A stretch of DNA of 64,000 nucleotides from Streptomyces sp. NBC_00193 (GCF_026342735.1 NZ_JAPEMM010000001.1:2418001-2482000), one strand, 5' to 3'; shown: positions 45,868 to 55,069, numbered from the stretch's first letter. Notes: generated by a model not told the origin, from the sequence alone. Made by a program: numbers and translations.

Positions 45868-47097
45868 TCACCCGAAAATGTGACCCAGTGCGCGCGCCGC
45901 ACGCTCCGCGTCCGCGAAGCCGACGTACAGCGGGGTGAATCCGAACCGCAGGACGTCGGGGGCGCGGAAGTCCCCGATCACCCCCCGGGAGATGAGCTCG
46001 CGCATCACCGCGTCCGCGTTCTCCGTGCGCAGGGACACCTGGCTGGCGCGCTGGTCGTGCCCGGTGGGGGTGACCAGCTCGACCTTGCCCTCCGGGACGT
46101 ACGCCGCCACGCAGTCGAGGAAGAAGTCGGTCAGCGCGAGGGACTTCGCGCGGACGTCCTCGACCGCGACCCCGTCCCAGGCGTCCAGGGCGGCCTCCAG
46201 CGCGAGCATGGACAGGATGTCCGGGGTGCCGACGCGGGCCCGCGCCACGCCCTGCGCGGCCTCGTAGGAGGGGGTCATCGCGAACGGGTCCGCATGGCCG
46301 TTCCAGCCCGGCAGCGGGGAGTCGAAGGCGCTCTGGTGGCGGGCGGCGACGTACAGGTACGCGGGGGCGCCGGGGCCTCCGTTGAGGTACTTGTACGTGC
46401 AGCCGACCGCGAGGTCCACCGCGTGCGCGTCGAGGCCGACGGGGAGCGCCCCGGCGGTGTGGCACAGGTCCCAGACGACGAGCGCCCCGGCCGCGTGCGC
46501 GGCCGCGGTGAGGGCGGGCAGGTCGTGCAGGCGGCCGGTGCGGTAGTCGGCGTGGTTGAGGAGGACCACCGCGGTGTCCGGGCCCATCGCCCCCGCGGCG
46601 GCGGCCGGGTCGACCGGGACGACGCGCAGGCCCGTCATCCGGGCCGCCGACTCGGCGATGTAGCCGTCGGTGGGGAAGGTGGCGGCGTCCACGAGCAGCT
46701 CGGTCCGGCCGGGCGCGGCCAGCCGGGCGGCGCCGACCAGGGCCTTGAAGAGGTTGACGCTGGTGGAGTCGCCGACGACCACCTGGCCGGCTGCGGCGCC
46801 GACCAGCGGGGCTATCCGGTCGCCGATGCGTTCGGGGGCGTTCCACCAGTTGGCTTCGCCCTCGGTCCAGGAGCGGATCAGGCGGGTGCCCCACTGCTCC
46901 GTGACGACCTCGGCGAGGCGGGCGGCCACCCCTGCGGGCAGCGCGCCGAGGCTGTTGCCGTCGAGGTAGACCACGCCCTCGGGGAGGGTGAAGCGGTCGC
47001 GGAGCTTGCCGAGGGGGTCGGCCGCGTCGAGGGCTTCGGCGCGGGCCGCGAGGTCCGGGAACGCGGCGGGCCCGGAGCCCGGGTTCGTGTCAGACAT
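45868..47097 (-). CDS. kynU: kynureninase
   Basis: A 409-residue PLP enzyme that cleaves kynurenine to anthranilate and alanine. The family start DRFTLPEGVVYLDGNSLGALP is present, followed by the PLP-phosphate region VVVGDSTSVNLFKAL, the aspartate in VVWDLCHTAGALPV and the PLP lysine in VGCTYKYLNGGPGAPAYLYV. The C terminus FRAPDVLRFGFTPLYVGF is also typical. Length is normal. The start overlaps the kynA stop by eight bases, so the two are translationally coupled. Confidence 0.95.
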   Translation of the reverse strand: MSDTNPGSGPAAFPDLAARAEALDAADPLGKLRDRFTLPEGVVYLDGNSLGALPAGVAARLAEVVTEQWGTRLIRSWTEGEANWWNAPERIGDRIAPLVGAAAGQVVVGDSTSVNLFKALVGAARLAAPGRTELLVDAATFPTDGYIAESAARMTGLRVVPVDPAAAAGAMGPDTAVVLLNHADYRTGRLHDLPALTAAAHAAGALVVWDLCHTAGALPVGLDAHAVDLAVGCTYKYLNGGPGAPAYLYVAARHQSAFDSPLPGWNGHADPFAMTPSYEAAQGVARARVGTPDILSMLALEAALDAWDGVAVEDVRAKSLALTDFFLDCVAAYVPEGKVELVTPTGHDQRASQVSLRTENADAVMRELISRGVIGDFRAPDVLRFGFTPLYVGFADAERAARALGHIFG

Positions 47098-47938
47098 GGC
47101 TGCGCGCCGTCCACAGTTCCGGGAAGACGTTCTTCTGCGCCCGCTTCTCCAGCCAGGTCACGCCGGCCGAGCCGCCCGTGCCCGTCTTCGCGCCCATCGC
47201 GCGCCGGGTGGCGACCAGGTGGTCGTTGCGCCAGCGCCAGACCAGCTCGGCGACGTCGGTGAGGACCTCGCCGAGGCGGTGCAGGTCCAGGTGGGCGTCC
47301 GGGGTCGCGTACAGGGCCGTCCAGACGGCTTCGACCTCGGGCGAGGGCTCGTAGCGCTGCGAGAGGTCGCGGTCGAGGACGGAGGCCGGCACGGGGAGGC
47401 CGCGGCGGGCGAGGAGGCGCAGCACCTCGTCGTAGAGGCTGGGCTCCTGGAGGGCCTTCTCCAGCTCCGCGTGGACGCGCGGGGCGCCACGGTGCGGGAC
47501 CAGCATGGAGGCGGCCTTGTCGCCGAGCAGGAACTCCATCCGGCGGTACATCGCCGACTGGAAGCCGGAACCCTCCCCGAGGGCGGCGCGGTACGCGTTG
47601 AACTGGCCCGGGGTCAGCTGGGCGAGGGGGCGCCAGGAGGCGTTGAGGGCCTCCAGCTCGCGGAGGGATCGTTTCAGCGCGTCCATCGCGACGGGGAGCT
47701 CGTCCTCGCGGAGCGCCTTCGCGGCGGTCTCCCACTCGTGGACGATGACCGTGAACCACAGCTCCATGACCTGGGTGGTGACCAGGAAGACCATCTCGCC
47801 CGGGTCGTCCGAGCGCAGGTGCTGGAGGTGGGTGAGGACGTCCGCCTGGACGTAGTCCTCGTAGGGGGTCGTGCCGGCGAAGTCGAGGTTCGGGGTGTCC
47901 GAACCGCCGTCTCCGGAGGCATCAAGGGCGTGCGACAT
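47090..47938 (-). CDS. kynA: tryptophan 2,3-dioxygenase
   Basis: A 282-residue heme enzyme converting tryptophan to N-formylkynurenine. Family motifs include LTPGQFNAYRAALGEGSGFQSAMYRRMEFLLG and WRNDHLVATRRAMGAKTGTGGSAGVTWL, in which the heme-ligand histidine is present. The usual distal histidine of the THQ-x-x-ELWF motif is threonine here (VTTQVMELWF). I believe this also occurs in other Streptomyces, but did not verify it. It is the first gene of kynA-kynU. Confidence 0.93.
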   Translation of the reverse strand: MSHALDASGDGGSDTPNLDFAGTTPYEDYVQADVLTHLQHLRSDDPGEMVFLVTTQVMELWFTVIVHEWETAAKALREDELPVAMDALKRSLRELEALNASWRPLAQLTPGQFNAYRAALGEGSGFQSAMYRRMEFLLGDKAASMLVPHRGAPRVHAELEKALQEPSLYDEVLRLLARRGLPVPASVLDRDLSQRYEPSPEVEAVWTALYATPDAHLDLHRLGEVLTDVAELVWRWRNDHLVATRRAMGAKTGTGGSAGVTWLEKRAQKNVFPELWTARSHV

Positions 47939-48123
47939 CGCTGTCTCCTCGATACGTGCTTCCGGGTAGCGGTCCGCTCCTTCCGGTGAGGTGAGTGGAG
48001 CTCCGGTCCCCTGTCCGCATCATAAGACCGTCGTGCCGCAGGGCTTCAATAGTCAGTGGCGCACGTCACTTCCCGCGACCGGGCGGGCCCACGGGGAGCC
48101 CACCCGGTGCGGGAGCGTTCGCA

Positions 48124-48537
48124 TCAGGCGCCGAGGACGTCCGCGGCCGTCTCGGAGGAGTCGCGCAGGAAGGTCGAGCAGCGCTCGTACTCCTCCTTCT
48201 CCTCGATCGCGCCGGCCGCGCGGGCCAGGGCGTTCAGGGCGCGCAGGAAGCCGCGGTTCGGCTCGTGCTCCCACGGCACCGGGCCGTGGCCCTTCCAGCC
48301 CGCGCGGCGCAGCGCGTCCAGGCCGCGGTGGTAGCCCGTACGGGCGTACGCGTACGACTCGACCGTGCGGCCGGCCGCGAAGGCCTCGTCGGCGAGGAGG
48401 GCCCAGGCGAGGGAGGAGGTCGGGTGCGCGGCGGCCACCTCGACGGCCGGGGTGCCCGCGGCGATGGCCGCGATGCCCGGCTCGTCGGGGAGGTGGGTGG
48501 GGGCGGGGCCCCCGAGGAGGTTCTGGTGAAGAGACAT
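48124..48537 (-). CDS. DUF3151 domain protein
   Basis: A 137-residue cytosolic protein matching the actinobacterial DUF3151 pattern. It starts with the short Pro-rich THLPDEPG, then VAAAHPTSSLAWALLADEAFAAGRTVESYAYARTGYHRGLDALRRAGWKGHGPVPW and a helical end with EEYERCSTFLRDS. TPR-like helices are plausible. No function is established to my knowledge. It is downstream of fbaA on the same strand but separated from it by a strong hairpin. Confidence 0.85.
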   Translation of the reverse strand: MSLHQNLLGGPAPTHLPDEPGIAAIAAGTPAVEVAAAHPTSSLAWALLADEAFAAGRTVESYAYARTGYHRGLDALRRAGWKGHGPVPWEHEPNRGFLRALNALARAAGAIEEKEEYERCSTFLRDSSETAADVLGA

Positions 48538-48575
48538 GCGCCCCAGTCTGGCGGATGGGGGACGCCTGCATGCGC

Positions 48576-48621
48576 GAAGGGCCCGGCCCCGCCGTCCGTG
48601 GACGGTGGAACCGGGCCCTTC
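48576..48621. terminator. fbaA terminator
   Basis: GAAGGGCCCGG and CCGGGCCCTTC form an 11-pair outer stem, with an inner CCGTCC-GT-GGACGG hairpin, 22 bases past the fbaA stop on the minus strand. Confidence 0.85.
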
Positions 48622-48642
48622 CCAGCCGGGTGGTGCTCTCGG

Positions 48643-49665
48643 CTACTTGAGCTTGGTGCCCGTGGAACGCAGGTTCGCGCAGGCCTCGGTGACGCGCGCG
48701 GCCATGCCGGCCTCGGCGGCCTTGCCCCAGGTGCGGGGGTCGTACTTCGACTTGGTGCCGACCTCGCCGTCGACCTTCAGGACCGCGTCGTAGTTGCGGA
48801 ACATGTGGTCCACGACCGGGCGGGTGAAGGCGTACTGGGTGTCGGTGTCGAGGTTCATCTTCACGACGCCGTTCTCCAGCGCGGTGGCGATCTCCTCGGC
48901 CGTGGAGCCCGAGCCGCCGTGGAAGACGAAGTCGAACGGGGAGGACTTGCCGTACTTCTCGCCGACGCCGGCCTGGAGGTCCTTGAGGAGCTCGGGGCGC
49001 AGGACGACGTTGCCCGGCTTGTAGACGCCGTGCACGTTGCCGAAGGAGGCGGCCAGCAGGTAGCGGCCCTTCTCGCCCAGACCCAGGGCCTCGGCGGTGC
49101 GCAGCGCGTCGTCGACGGTGGTGTACAGCTCGTCGTTGATCTCGTGGCTGACGCCGTCCTCCTCGCCACCGGTCGGGGTGATCTCGACCTCGAGGATGAT
49201 CTTCGCGGCGGCGGCCTTGGCGAGCAGCTCCTGGCCGATGGCCAGGTTGTCGGACAGGGTCTCGGCGGAGCCGTCCCACATGTGCGACTGGAAGAGCGGG
49301 TTGAGGCCGCGGGCCACGCGCTCGGCGGAGATCTCGAGCAGCGGGCGGACGTAGCCGTCCAGCTTGTCCTTGGGGCAGTGGTCCGTGTGCAGCGCGACGG
49401 TGATGTCGTACTTGGCGGCCACGATGTGCGCGAACTCGGCCAGGGCGGCGGCGCCGGTGACCATGTCCTTGTTGTACTGGCCACCCAGGAACTCCGCACC
49501 ACCGGTGGAGATCTGGATGATGCCGTCGCTCTCGGCCTCCGCGAAGCCGCGCAGTGCAGCGTGCAGGGTCTGGGTCGAGGTCACGTTGATCGCCGGGTAG
49601 GCAAACTTGCCTGCCTTCGCCCGGTCGAGCATCTCGTTGTAGACCTCGGGGGTTGCGATGGGCAT
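48643..49665 (-). CDS. fbaA: class II fructose-bisphosphate aldolase
   Basis: A 340-residue zinc aldolase of glycolysis and gluconeogenesis. It starts MPIATPEVYNEMLDRAKAGKFAYPAINVTS. The metal and substrate motifs are VALHTDHCPKDKLDGYV, GVGEKYGKSSPFDFVFHGGSGS (with a metal histidine) and NLDTDTQYAFTRPV. Length is normal. ATG 49665 is chosen; the longer frame upstream is spacer, and GGAGCG lies about seven bases upstream of this ATG. A terminator follows. Confidence 0.97.
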   Translation of the reverse strand: MPIATPEVYNEMLDRAKAGKFAYPAINVTSTQTLHAALRGFAEAESDGIIQISTGGAEFLGGQYNKDMVTGAAALAEFAHIVAAKYDITVALHTDHCPKDKLDGYVRPLLEISAERVARGLNPLFQSHMWDGSAETLSDNLAIGQELLAKAAAAKIILEVEITPTGGEEDGVSHEINDELYTTVDDALRTAEALGLGEKGRYLLAASFGNVHGVYKPGNVVLRPELLKDLQAGVGEKYGKSSPFDFVFHGGSGSTAEEIATALENGVVKMNLDTDTQYAFTRPVVDHMFRNYDAVLKVDGEVGTKSKYDPRTWGKAAEAGMAARVTEACANLRSTGTKLK

Positions 49666-49804
49666 CTGTCCGCTCCTTGGATGTGCGGGGAGTGTGCTTA
49701 TTGCGGGCCCTGACCTGGGGGCGACGTTGCCGTCGTCCCCATCTTTCCAGACTCGCGCGCCCACTCCACCTCCGCGACGGCGCCGCGCGGCCCGATCCGG
49801 GGGC

Positions 49805-49824
49805 AGTGTTTCACGTGAAACACT
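49805..49824. other. parS: parS centromere site (ParB binding)
   Basis: AGTGTTTCACGTGAAACACT is a 20-base perfect palindrome holding the exact 14-base parS core GTTTCACGTGAAAC. ParB binds such sites to organise the region around the chromosomal origin. It lies in the intergenic gap between fbaA and pyrE. I found no other full parS site in the window. Confidence 0.93.
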
Positions 49825-49919
49825 CCCCCCGGCCGAAAAGACGCAGGTCAGGGCCTACTTCCGGACTTTCGGGGACCTAAGTCACCAGTTGTGCGGAAGC
49901 ACGGCCCGACGTCCAAGGG

Positions 49920-50459
49920 TTAGGACAAACCGAGGTCGTCCAGCTGGTAGCCGGTGAGGTAAGGGAGCCCGGCGGCCGCGATGGCGTCGGCCGCGCCGCG
50001 GTCGACGATCGTCGCGACGGCGACGACCTCGCCGCCGGCCTCGCGGACCGCCTCGACGGCGGTCAGCGGGGAACCGCCGGTGGTCGAGGTGTCCTCGACC
50101 ACCAGGCAGCGCTTGCCCTTCACGTCGGTGCCCTCGATGCGGCGCTGCATGCCGTGCGCCTTCTGCGCCTTGCGGACGACGAAGGCGTCCAGGCGCGCGC
50201 CGCGCGCGGCGGAGGCGTGCAGCATCGAGGTGGCGACCGGGTCGGCGCCCAGCGTCAGGCCGCCGACGCAGTCGAACTCCAGGTCGGCGGTGAGGTCGAG
50301 CATGACCTGGCCGACCAGCGGGGCGGCTTCGCCGTCCAGGGTGATCCGGCGGAGGTCGATGTAGTAGTCGGCCTCGCGGCCGGAGGAGAGGATCACCTTG
50401 CCGTGCACGACGGCCTTGTCCTTGATCTGCTGCAGAAGCGCATCGCGTACGTCACTCAT
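49920..50459 (-). CDS. pyrE: orotate phosphoribosyltransferase
   Basis: A 179-residue enzyme that joins orotate and PRPP to form orotidine 5'-phosphate in pyrimidine synthesis. It starts SDVRDALLQQIKDKAVVHGKVILSSGREADYYIDLRRITLDG, and the PRPP loop is CLVVEDTSTTGGSPLTAVEAV. It lacks any OMP decarboxylase fusion. The parS palindrome lies about 95 bases downstream of its stop. The aldose epimerase gene ends 21 bases upstream on the same strand. Confidence 0.95.
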   Translation of the reverse strand: MSDVRDALLQQIKDKAVVHGKVILSSGREADYYIDLRRITLDGEAAPLVGQVMLDLTADLEFDCVGGLTLGADPVATSMLHASAARGARLDAFVVRKAQKAHGMQRRIEGTDVKGKRCLVVEDTSTTGGSPLTAVEAVREAGGEVVAVATIVDRGAADAIAAAGLPYLTGYQLDDLGLS

Positions 50460-50480
50460 GGCCCCGAGCTTAATTGGGCA

Positions 50481-51269
50481 CTACCCGAGCCGCCGCCACG
50501 TCCACGTCGTGGAGATCTCCAGCGGGTCCACGGGGGTGACCAGCTGGGGGAGGCTGTTCAGCCCGTTCGGCGGGCCCGACTGCGGTTCCACGCAGACGGC
50601 CTCGGGCTCCTCGTCGTAGACGACCACCCATTCGGCGCGGCTGGTGACCTTCAGCTCCAGGGCCTCGGGCCACGTGAGGGTGACGTCGACCCCGTACGGC
50701 ATGCCGAAGCAGTCGTCCCAGGGGCCGGGCTTGGGGTCGACGCGGTTGCCGGTGGGCAGGTGATCGGCTCCGCGCTCCTCCTGCCAGGCGGCCTCGAAGT
50801 CGATGCGCACGTCCTGGCCGCCGTTGCCCAGGTTGCGGTGGAACCAGGGGTGCCAGCCGGCCTGCGCCGGGAAGGAGTCCTGGTAGGTCTCGATGCCCAG
50901 GGTCAGGGTCAGGGCGTTCTCGCCGAGCTCGAAGATCTGGGTGACCAGGCCCTCGTAGGGCCACGGATCGGCGAGCGGGTACGTGAAGGCGGCCTCGGTG
51001 CCGGTGGCCCGGGCGCGGCGCCAGGCGGCGTCGCGGCCGAAGCCGTGGATGGCGTGCGGCGGGTGGTTGAGCGGGAGCTGGTGCAGGGTCGCACCGTCCT
51101 GGAACTGCCCGTCCCTGGTCCGGCCGCACCACGGGACCATGGGGAAGGACCCGTAGTGGTCCCCTTGCCTCAGCAGCTCCGTCCCGTCGATGCGCAGACT
51201 GCTGATCCGGCAGCCGTTCTCCTGGTCGATGGTCACCTCGGCGCCGCCGGCGCGCAGTTGCGTACTCAT
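50481..51269 (-). CDS. aldose 1-epimerase family protein
   Basis: A 262-residue beta-sandwich protein of the aldose epimerase/galactose mutarotase superfamily. Visible motifs are SFPMVPWCGRTRDGQF, HPPHAIHGFGRDAAW with the general-acid-type histidine, AGWHPWFHRNLG with the second histidine, and the late AVCVEPQSGPPNGLN with the glutamate base. It would interconvert anomers of a hexose or related sugar. It is 21 bases upstream of pyrE and probably co-transcribed with it. Confidence 0.87.
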   Translation of the reverse strand: MSTQLRAGGAEVTIDQENGCRISSLRIDGTELLRQGDHYGSFPMVPWCGRTRDGQFQDGATLHQLPLNHPPHAIHGFGRDAAWRRARATGTEAAFTYPLADPWPYEGLVTQIFELGENALTLTLGIETYQDSFPAQAGWHPWFHRNLGNGGQDVRIDFEAAWQEERGADHLPTGNRVDPKPGPWDDCFGMPYGVDVTLTWPEALELKVTSRAEWVVVYDEEPEAVCVEPQSGPPNGLNSLPQLVTPVDPLEISTTWTWRRLG

Positions 51270-51334
51270 GCCATGACCTTAGTCAGCCCGACGGGGTGAT
51301 CAGGGCCGTGTGGGGAAGCGGGCGGGTCCCCGGG

Positions 51335-52207
51335 TCAGCGGCGGCGGCGCAGGGCGCGGCCCAGGAGGACCGCCGAGGCCACGGCCACGGCGGCGGCCGG
51401 GGCGATCCAGCGGAGGCTGGCGCCGGCCGAGGCGGAGGTGGGGGCCGGAACCGGGGCGTAGCGGCCGCGCGGGGGCGCGTGGTCGACCTCCTCCGCGCTG
51501 CGGCCGATCATCGTGCGGCGGGCGTGCGCGGCCTCGGCCGGCGGGCGCGGGGGGCCGCCGAGGTCCCCGAGGTCGGCCATGCCCTCGAAGGTGCCCTCCA
51601 GGAACGGGTCCAGGGACGGGGGCGGGACCTCGGTGTCGAACACGGATGCGGTGACCTCGGTGAACCCCGGGCCGGGGTCCTCCCGGCCGGAGTCCGAGTC
51701 GGCGTCGGCGTCCAGGTCCGCCACCGCGTCCGGGTGCGCGTCCGCGTCCGAGGGCCCGGTGGGGCCGTCGGACACCTCGGACCCGAGGGCCGCGAGGTGC
51801 CCGGCGGCCCGGTCCAGGAGGCGGTGCGCGGCCGTGGCGGCCGCGTCGGGGGCGAAGGCGGCGGCGCGGCCGTCGGCGGCGGACTCGGCGGTGAACTCCA
51901 GCAGGGTGCCGCCGTCCGCCCCGGTCAGGAGCAGCGCGAGGGAGAGCTTCACGGTCCCGCTCCCCCGCACCTCGGTGCCCTCGCCGGCGAGGGTGAAGCG
52001 GTCCGGGTCCTGCTCGGTGACGGAGAGGGTGCCGCGGTAGGTGACGGTGTGTCCGCCGACCCGGACCTTCAGCCGGCCGGACAGCGGCCCGGCCTCCGTA
52101 TCGGCGTCCTGCTGGAGCCCCGGCACGCATCGCGCCAGCCGGGCGGGGTCGCGCAGCACGGCGCGGACGTCGGCGGAGGGGACCGGTACGAACACCTGAT
52201 GCTCCAT
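51335..52207 (-). CDS. CoxG/SRPBCC domain protein with C-terminal membrane anchor
   Basis: A 290-residue protein. Residues 1-150 form an SRPBCC lipid-binding-like domain of the carbon-monoxide-dehydrogenase subunit G type (MEHQVFVPVPSADVRAVLRDPARLARCVPG...TYRGTLSVTEQDPDRFTLAGEGTEVRGSGTV). A long acidic Asp/Ser/Pro-rich linker follows, then a single C-terminal transmembrane helix (WIAPAAAVAVASAVLLGRALRRRR). No CO dehydrogenase genes are adjacent, so the name reflects fold only. ATG 52207 is chosen over the repeat-rich upstream frame. Confidence 0.8.
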   Translation of the reverse strand: MEHQVFVPVPSADVRAVLRDPARLARCVPGLQQDADTEAGPLSGRLKVRVGGHTVTYRGTLSVTEQDPDRFTLAGEGTEVRGSGTVKLSLALLLTGADGGTLLEFTAESAADGRAAAFAPDAAATAAHRLLDRAAGHLAALGSEVSDGPTGPSDADAHPDAVADLDADADSDSGREDPGPGFTEVTASVFDTEVPPPSLDPFLEGTFEGMADLGDLGGPPRPPAEAAHARRTMIGRSAEEVDHAPPRGRYAPVPAPTSASAGASLRWIAPAAAVAVASAVLLGRALRRRR

Positions 52208-52230
52208 GCGAACGAGCCTACCGACGCGGC

Positions 52231-52340
52231 AGCCCGGCCACGAGTACCCCGGCCACCTCGGCCGTGAGGAGCCCGGCCGCCTCGGCCACGAGGAGCCCGG
52301 CCACTCGGCCACGACCACCCCGGGCCACGACCACCCCGCG
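52231..52340. repeat. degenerate tandem repeats of a CGGCCACGAGGAGCC-like unit
   Basis: About four copies of a ~24-base unit (variants of CGGCCACGAGGAGCC and CGGCCACGACCACCCC) fill the gap between the CoxG-like gene start and the end of the aminopropyltransferase gene. They fold only weakly and encode nothing evident. Confidence 0.6.
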
Positions 52341-54014
52341 CTACGAGTACCTCGGGTGCGGCAGCGTCGACGGCGGGAGCCCCGCCACCCGGGTGCGCTC
52401 CGTGTCCCGGGCCGCGTCGGCCAGGGACTGCGTGGACAGGGAGCGCAGGGCGGGCGTCTCGCTGTCCACCCGCAGCCGGGGCGCGCCCTCGCGGGCCGCC
52501 AGGACGAAGCCCCAGTCCTGCGGGAGCTTCGCGGCGGAGGCGGCGGCCGCGCCGAGCACCCGGTCGGGGCCGGCGGCGAAGCCCGAGAGGCGGCCGCCCG
52601 CGCTGTAGGGGGCGGTGCTCAGGCCGGCCGCGCGCAGGGTGGCCTCGACGGTCCAGTAGGTACGGGGCCTGGTGCCGGGGGGCCCCGCGTGGACGGCGAG
52701 CCGCCCGCCGGGGCGCAGGGCCCGCGCGGCCAGCCCGTAGAACTCCTGCGAGTACAGCTTCGTGCTGGGGGTGATTCCGGGGTCGGGCAGGTCGGAGACG
52801 ATGACGTCGAAGCGGGCCCGGGCGGCGGGTGCGCGCAGCCAGCGGAAGGCGTCCGCGGTGACGACCCCGAGGCGCGGGTCCTCGTACGCCCGCCCGTTCA
52901 GCTCGGAGAGCTTCGGGTCGGTCCGGGCGAGCCGCACGACGCCGGGGTCGAGCTCGACGACGGTGACGGAGGCGACGTCGCGGTAGCGCAGCACCTCGCG
53001 GGCGGCGAGGCCGTCGCCGCCGCCGAGGACGAGGACGCTGGTGTGTGCGCCGGTCATCGCGGGGTGCACGAGGGCCTCGTGGTAGCGGTACTCGTCGTAG
53101 CCGCTGACCCGCAGGCGGCCGTCGAGGAAAAGGTCGAGGGAGCGCGGTGAGCCGTTCGGGGGACCGGTGAGGACGAGTTCCTGCACTCCGGTCTGGACGG
53201 CGACGCGCACCTCGCCGCCGTAGACGGCGCGGCGGGCGACGCGTTCGAAGTCGTCGGCGAGGACCGTGGCGCAGCCCAGCACGGTGAGGACGGTGATGTT
53301 GACCGCGACGAGCAGCCAGCGGGCACGGCGGCTCAGGTCCCGGCGGAACAGCCACAGGACGAGGCCGCCGCCGGCGACGACGTTGACGGTGCCGGTGAGC
53401 ATGGCGCCGGTGAGCTGGCCGAGGACGGGAAGCAGCAGGAAGGGGAAGGCGAGGCCGCCGACGAGGGCGCCGACGTAGTCGGCGGCGAACAGGTCGGCGA
53501 CGGCGCCGCCCGCGTCCTGTCTGCGGATGCGCTGGATGAGCACCATCAGGAGCGGGATCTCGGCGCCGATGAGGACGCCGATGGCGAAGGAGAAGGCGAC
53601 CAGTGCGGGCCGGGACTCCCCCAGCCAGGCGAAGCTGGCGTAGAGCGCTATGGCGGAGAGCCCGCCGAGCAGGGCGAGGCCCGCTTCCACGAGGGCGAAG
53701 CCGAAGGCGGGGCGGGCGCGCAGGGCCTTGGCGAGCAGGGATCCGACGCCCATGGCGAAGACCATGACGGACAGCACGACCGACGCCTGGGTGACGGAGT
53801 CGCCGATGAGGTACGAGCCGAGGGCGAGCAGCTCCAGTTCGTATACGAGCCCGCAGGCGGCGCAGACGAACACGGTGGCCAGGACGAGGAGTCGGCCGGT
53901 CCTGGGCCGTACGGGCAGGGCGGCCGGGACGCGGGCCACACCGCGCGGCTCCGGAGCCGGGGGGCGGCGCCACCGGGTGCGGAGCACCCCGCGCGGGGCG
54001 GAACGGTCGATCAT
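52341..54014 (-). CDS. membrane-bound spermidine-synthase-like protein
   Basis: A 557-residue fusion. Residues ~40-250 hold about seven transmembrane helices ([31 protein letters not shown] first). Residues ~290-540 are a polyamine aminopropyltransferase domain with [33 protein letters not shown] and VIVSDLPDP. The soluble domain keeps the aminopropyl-donor GGGDG motif and the catalytic aspartate region. Such membrane-linked forms are common in actinobacteria with unproven substrates. The ATG start is followed by a basic N terminus. Confidence 0.87.
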   Translation of the reverse strand: MIDRSAPRGVLRTRWRRPPAPEPRGVARVPAALPVRPRTGRLLVLATVFVCAACGLVYELELLALGSYLIGDSVTQASVVLSVMVFAMGVGSLLAKALRARPAFGFALVEAGLALLGGLSAIALYASFAWLGESRPALVAFSFAIGVLIGAEIPLLMVLIQRIRRQDAGGAVADLFAADYVGALVGGLAFPFLLLPVLGQLTGAMLTGTVNVVAGGGLVLWLFRRDLSRRARWLLVAVNITVLTVLGCATVLADDFERVARRAVYGGEVRVAVQTGVQELVLTGPPNGSPRSLDLFLDGRLRVSGYDEYRYHEALVHPAMTGAHTSVLVLGGGDGLAAREVLRYRDVASVTVVELDPGVVRLARTDPKLSELNGRAYEDPRLGVVTADAFRWLRAPAARARFDVIVSDLPDPGITPSTKLYSQEFYGLAARALRPGGRLAVHAGPPGTRPRTYWTVEATLRAAGLSTAPYSAGGRLSGFAAGPDRVLGAAAASAAKLPQDWGFVLAAREGAPRLRVDSETPALRSLSTQSLADAARDTERTRVAGLPPSTLPHPRYS

Positions 54015-54154
54015 GAAGCGAACCGTACGTCACCGCCTGCTCGCATCCGGTCACCCACATGGGTGTAAGTGGCGCACTGGTTCGGGCAGTTGGCGTAACC
54101 GTCCGGCAACTCCGCGACCCCGCGACCCCGAGGCCTCCGGTTCCGCGCCGGCGG

Positions 54155-54766
54155 CTAGATCAGCACCGCAGCCGCCTCCGCGGCGGACGCGACGGCGGGC
54201 GCGGAGACGGGCGCGACGCCGGCAGCGCTCGCGCCCCCGCCCGGAGCCGCCGCCGGACCGGCCGTCCGTACGCCGACCCGGGTGCGCGTCGCCACCAACT
54301 GCCCTTCCTGCGGGTACGCGTGCCAGGTCCGCCAGCGCACCTGGCCCTCGTAACGCTGCGCGAGCATGGCGGTGAAGGCGTGCGGGCTGCCGGGGAAGGT
54401 GCCGGCGAGCCCGTTCGGGTGGTCCGCGACCAGTGCGAGCAGCTCCTGCGCCCGCCCGGCGAAGGAGCCGCGCGAGAGGTTCTCGACCCGCGCGGCGAAC
54501 TCGTACTCCCAGTCGCCGACGCGCTTGGCCACGCCGAGCGGAAGCGGGGTGCTGCTGCCGGGCATGCAGGCGACGGTCTCGGAGCAGAGCACGTCGCCCT
54601 CCTCCAGGAGCACCTGGTGGGAGGCCCCGAGCAGGCGCAACTCCACTTTCGCGCCACCCAGTTCGAGGTTCAGTACGGCCAGGGCGGGCAGCCGCTCCCG
54701 ACCCAGGGCCCAGGCGAGATCGGCGGCACGCGTGTCGGTATAGGTGGTCTGGAGGGTCGTGAGCAT
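54155..54766 (-). CDS. DUF2617 family protein
   Basis: A 203-residue protein with the DUF2617 pattern. It starts MLTTLQTTYTDTRAADLAWALGRERLPALAVLNLELGGAKVELRLLGASHQVLL and includes SRGSFAGRAQELLALVADHPNGLAGTFPGSPHAFTAM. The last ~35 residues are Ala/Gly-rich and likely disordered. I know of no established function. It is cytosolic. ATG 54766 is chosen; the frame extends upstream into a Pro-rich stretch unlike the family. Confidence 0.83.
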   Translation of the reverse strand: MLTTLQTTYTDTRAADLAWALGRERLPALAVLNLELGGAKVELRLLGASHQVLLEEGDVLCSETVACMPGSSTPLPLGVAKRVGDWEYEFAARVENLSRGSFAGRAQELLALVADHPNGLAGTFPGSPHAFTAMLAQRYEGQVRWRTWHAYPQEGQLVATRTRVGVRTAGPAAAPGGGASAAGVAPVSAPAVASAAEAAAVLI

Positions 54767-55034
54767 GAGTCGGCTCCGCAAACGCGCGAGGGAGATGGGC
54801 CGGGGCCCGCCAGCGGTAGTCAACGGGTGGGGGGACACCGGCACGGGTCCACAGGAAGTCCAGGGAGGTCCGAGGACTGGTCTACTCAACCGAGGGAATC
54901 ATGAAAGGCACGGCGCTCACAGCGTTTTTACCCAAGTTGCAGGGGTTTACATCCCCTCGGGGGCTACACAGTTCACGTGTTCAACGACATGCCGCCCGTA
55001 CGCCGTAATGCGCGGCCGTGACGTCCGAACAAGA
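54767..55034. other. intergenic region upstream of the DUF2617 gene
   Basis: This ~270-base stretch has no coding frame I would support. It contains an AT-richer patch around 54920-54990 (GCGTTTTTACCCAAG, GGGGTTTACATCCCC) that may hold promoters, and a small CCCC-TCG-GGGG hairpin near 54955. GTTCACGTGTTC at 54971 resembles but does not match parS. Confidence 0.4.
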
Positions 55035-55069
55035 AGACGCCCGACGGAAGTTGTGCCCGGCGGGCGTCT
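55035..55069 (-). terminator. terminator after the Ser/Cys-rich peptide gene
   Basis: AGACGCCCG and CGGGCGTCT form a perfect nine-pair stem. Read on the minus strand it is followed by TCTTCTTGTT, a T-rich tract, as expected for an intrinsic terminator of the gene at 55136. Confidence 0.75.

Noticed and set aside
44786..47938. A complete tryptophan-to-NAD or antibiotic precursor cluster
   Set aside because: Only dioxygenase, kynureninase and a likely formamidase are present; no kynurenine monooxygenase or biosynthetic genes adjoin.
51335..52207. Carbon monoxide dehydrogenase subunit
   Set aside because: Only the SRPBCC fold is shared; no cox structural genes are nearby and the C terminus is a membrane anchor.
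54960..54990. Possible second parS near GTTCACGTGTTC
   Set aside because: Only the CACGTG centre fits; the arms do not match GTTTCACGTGAAAC.
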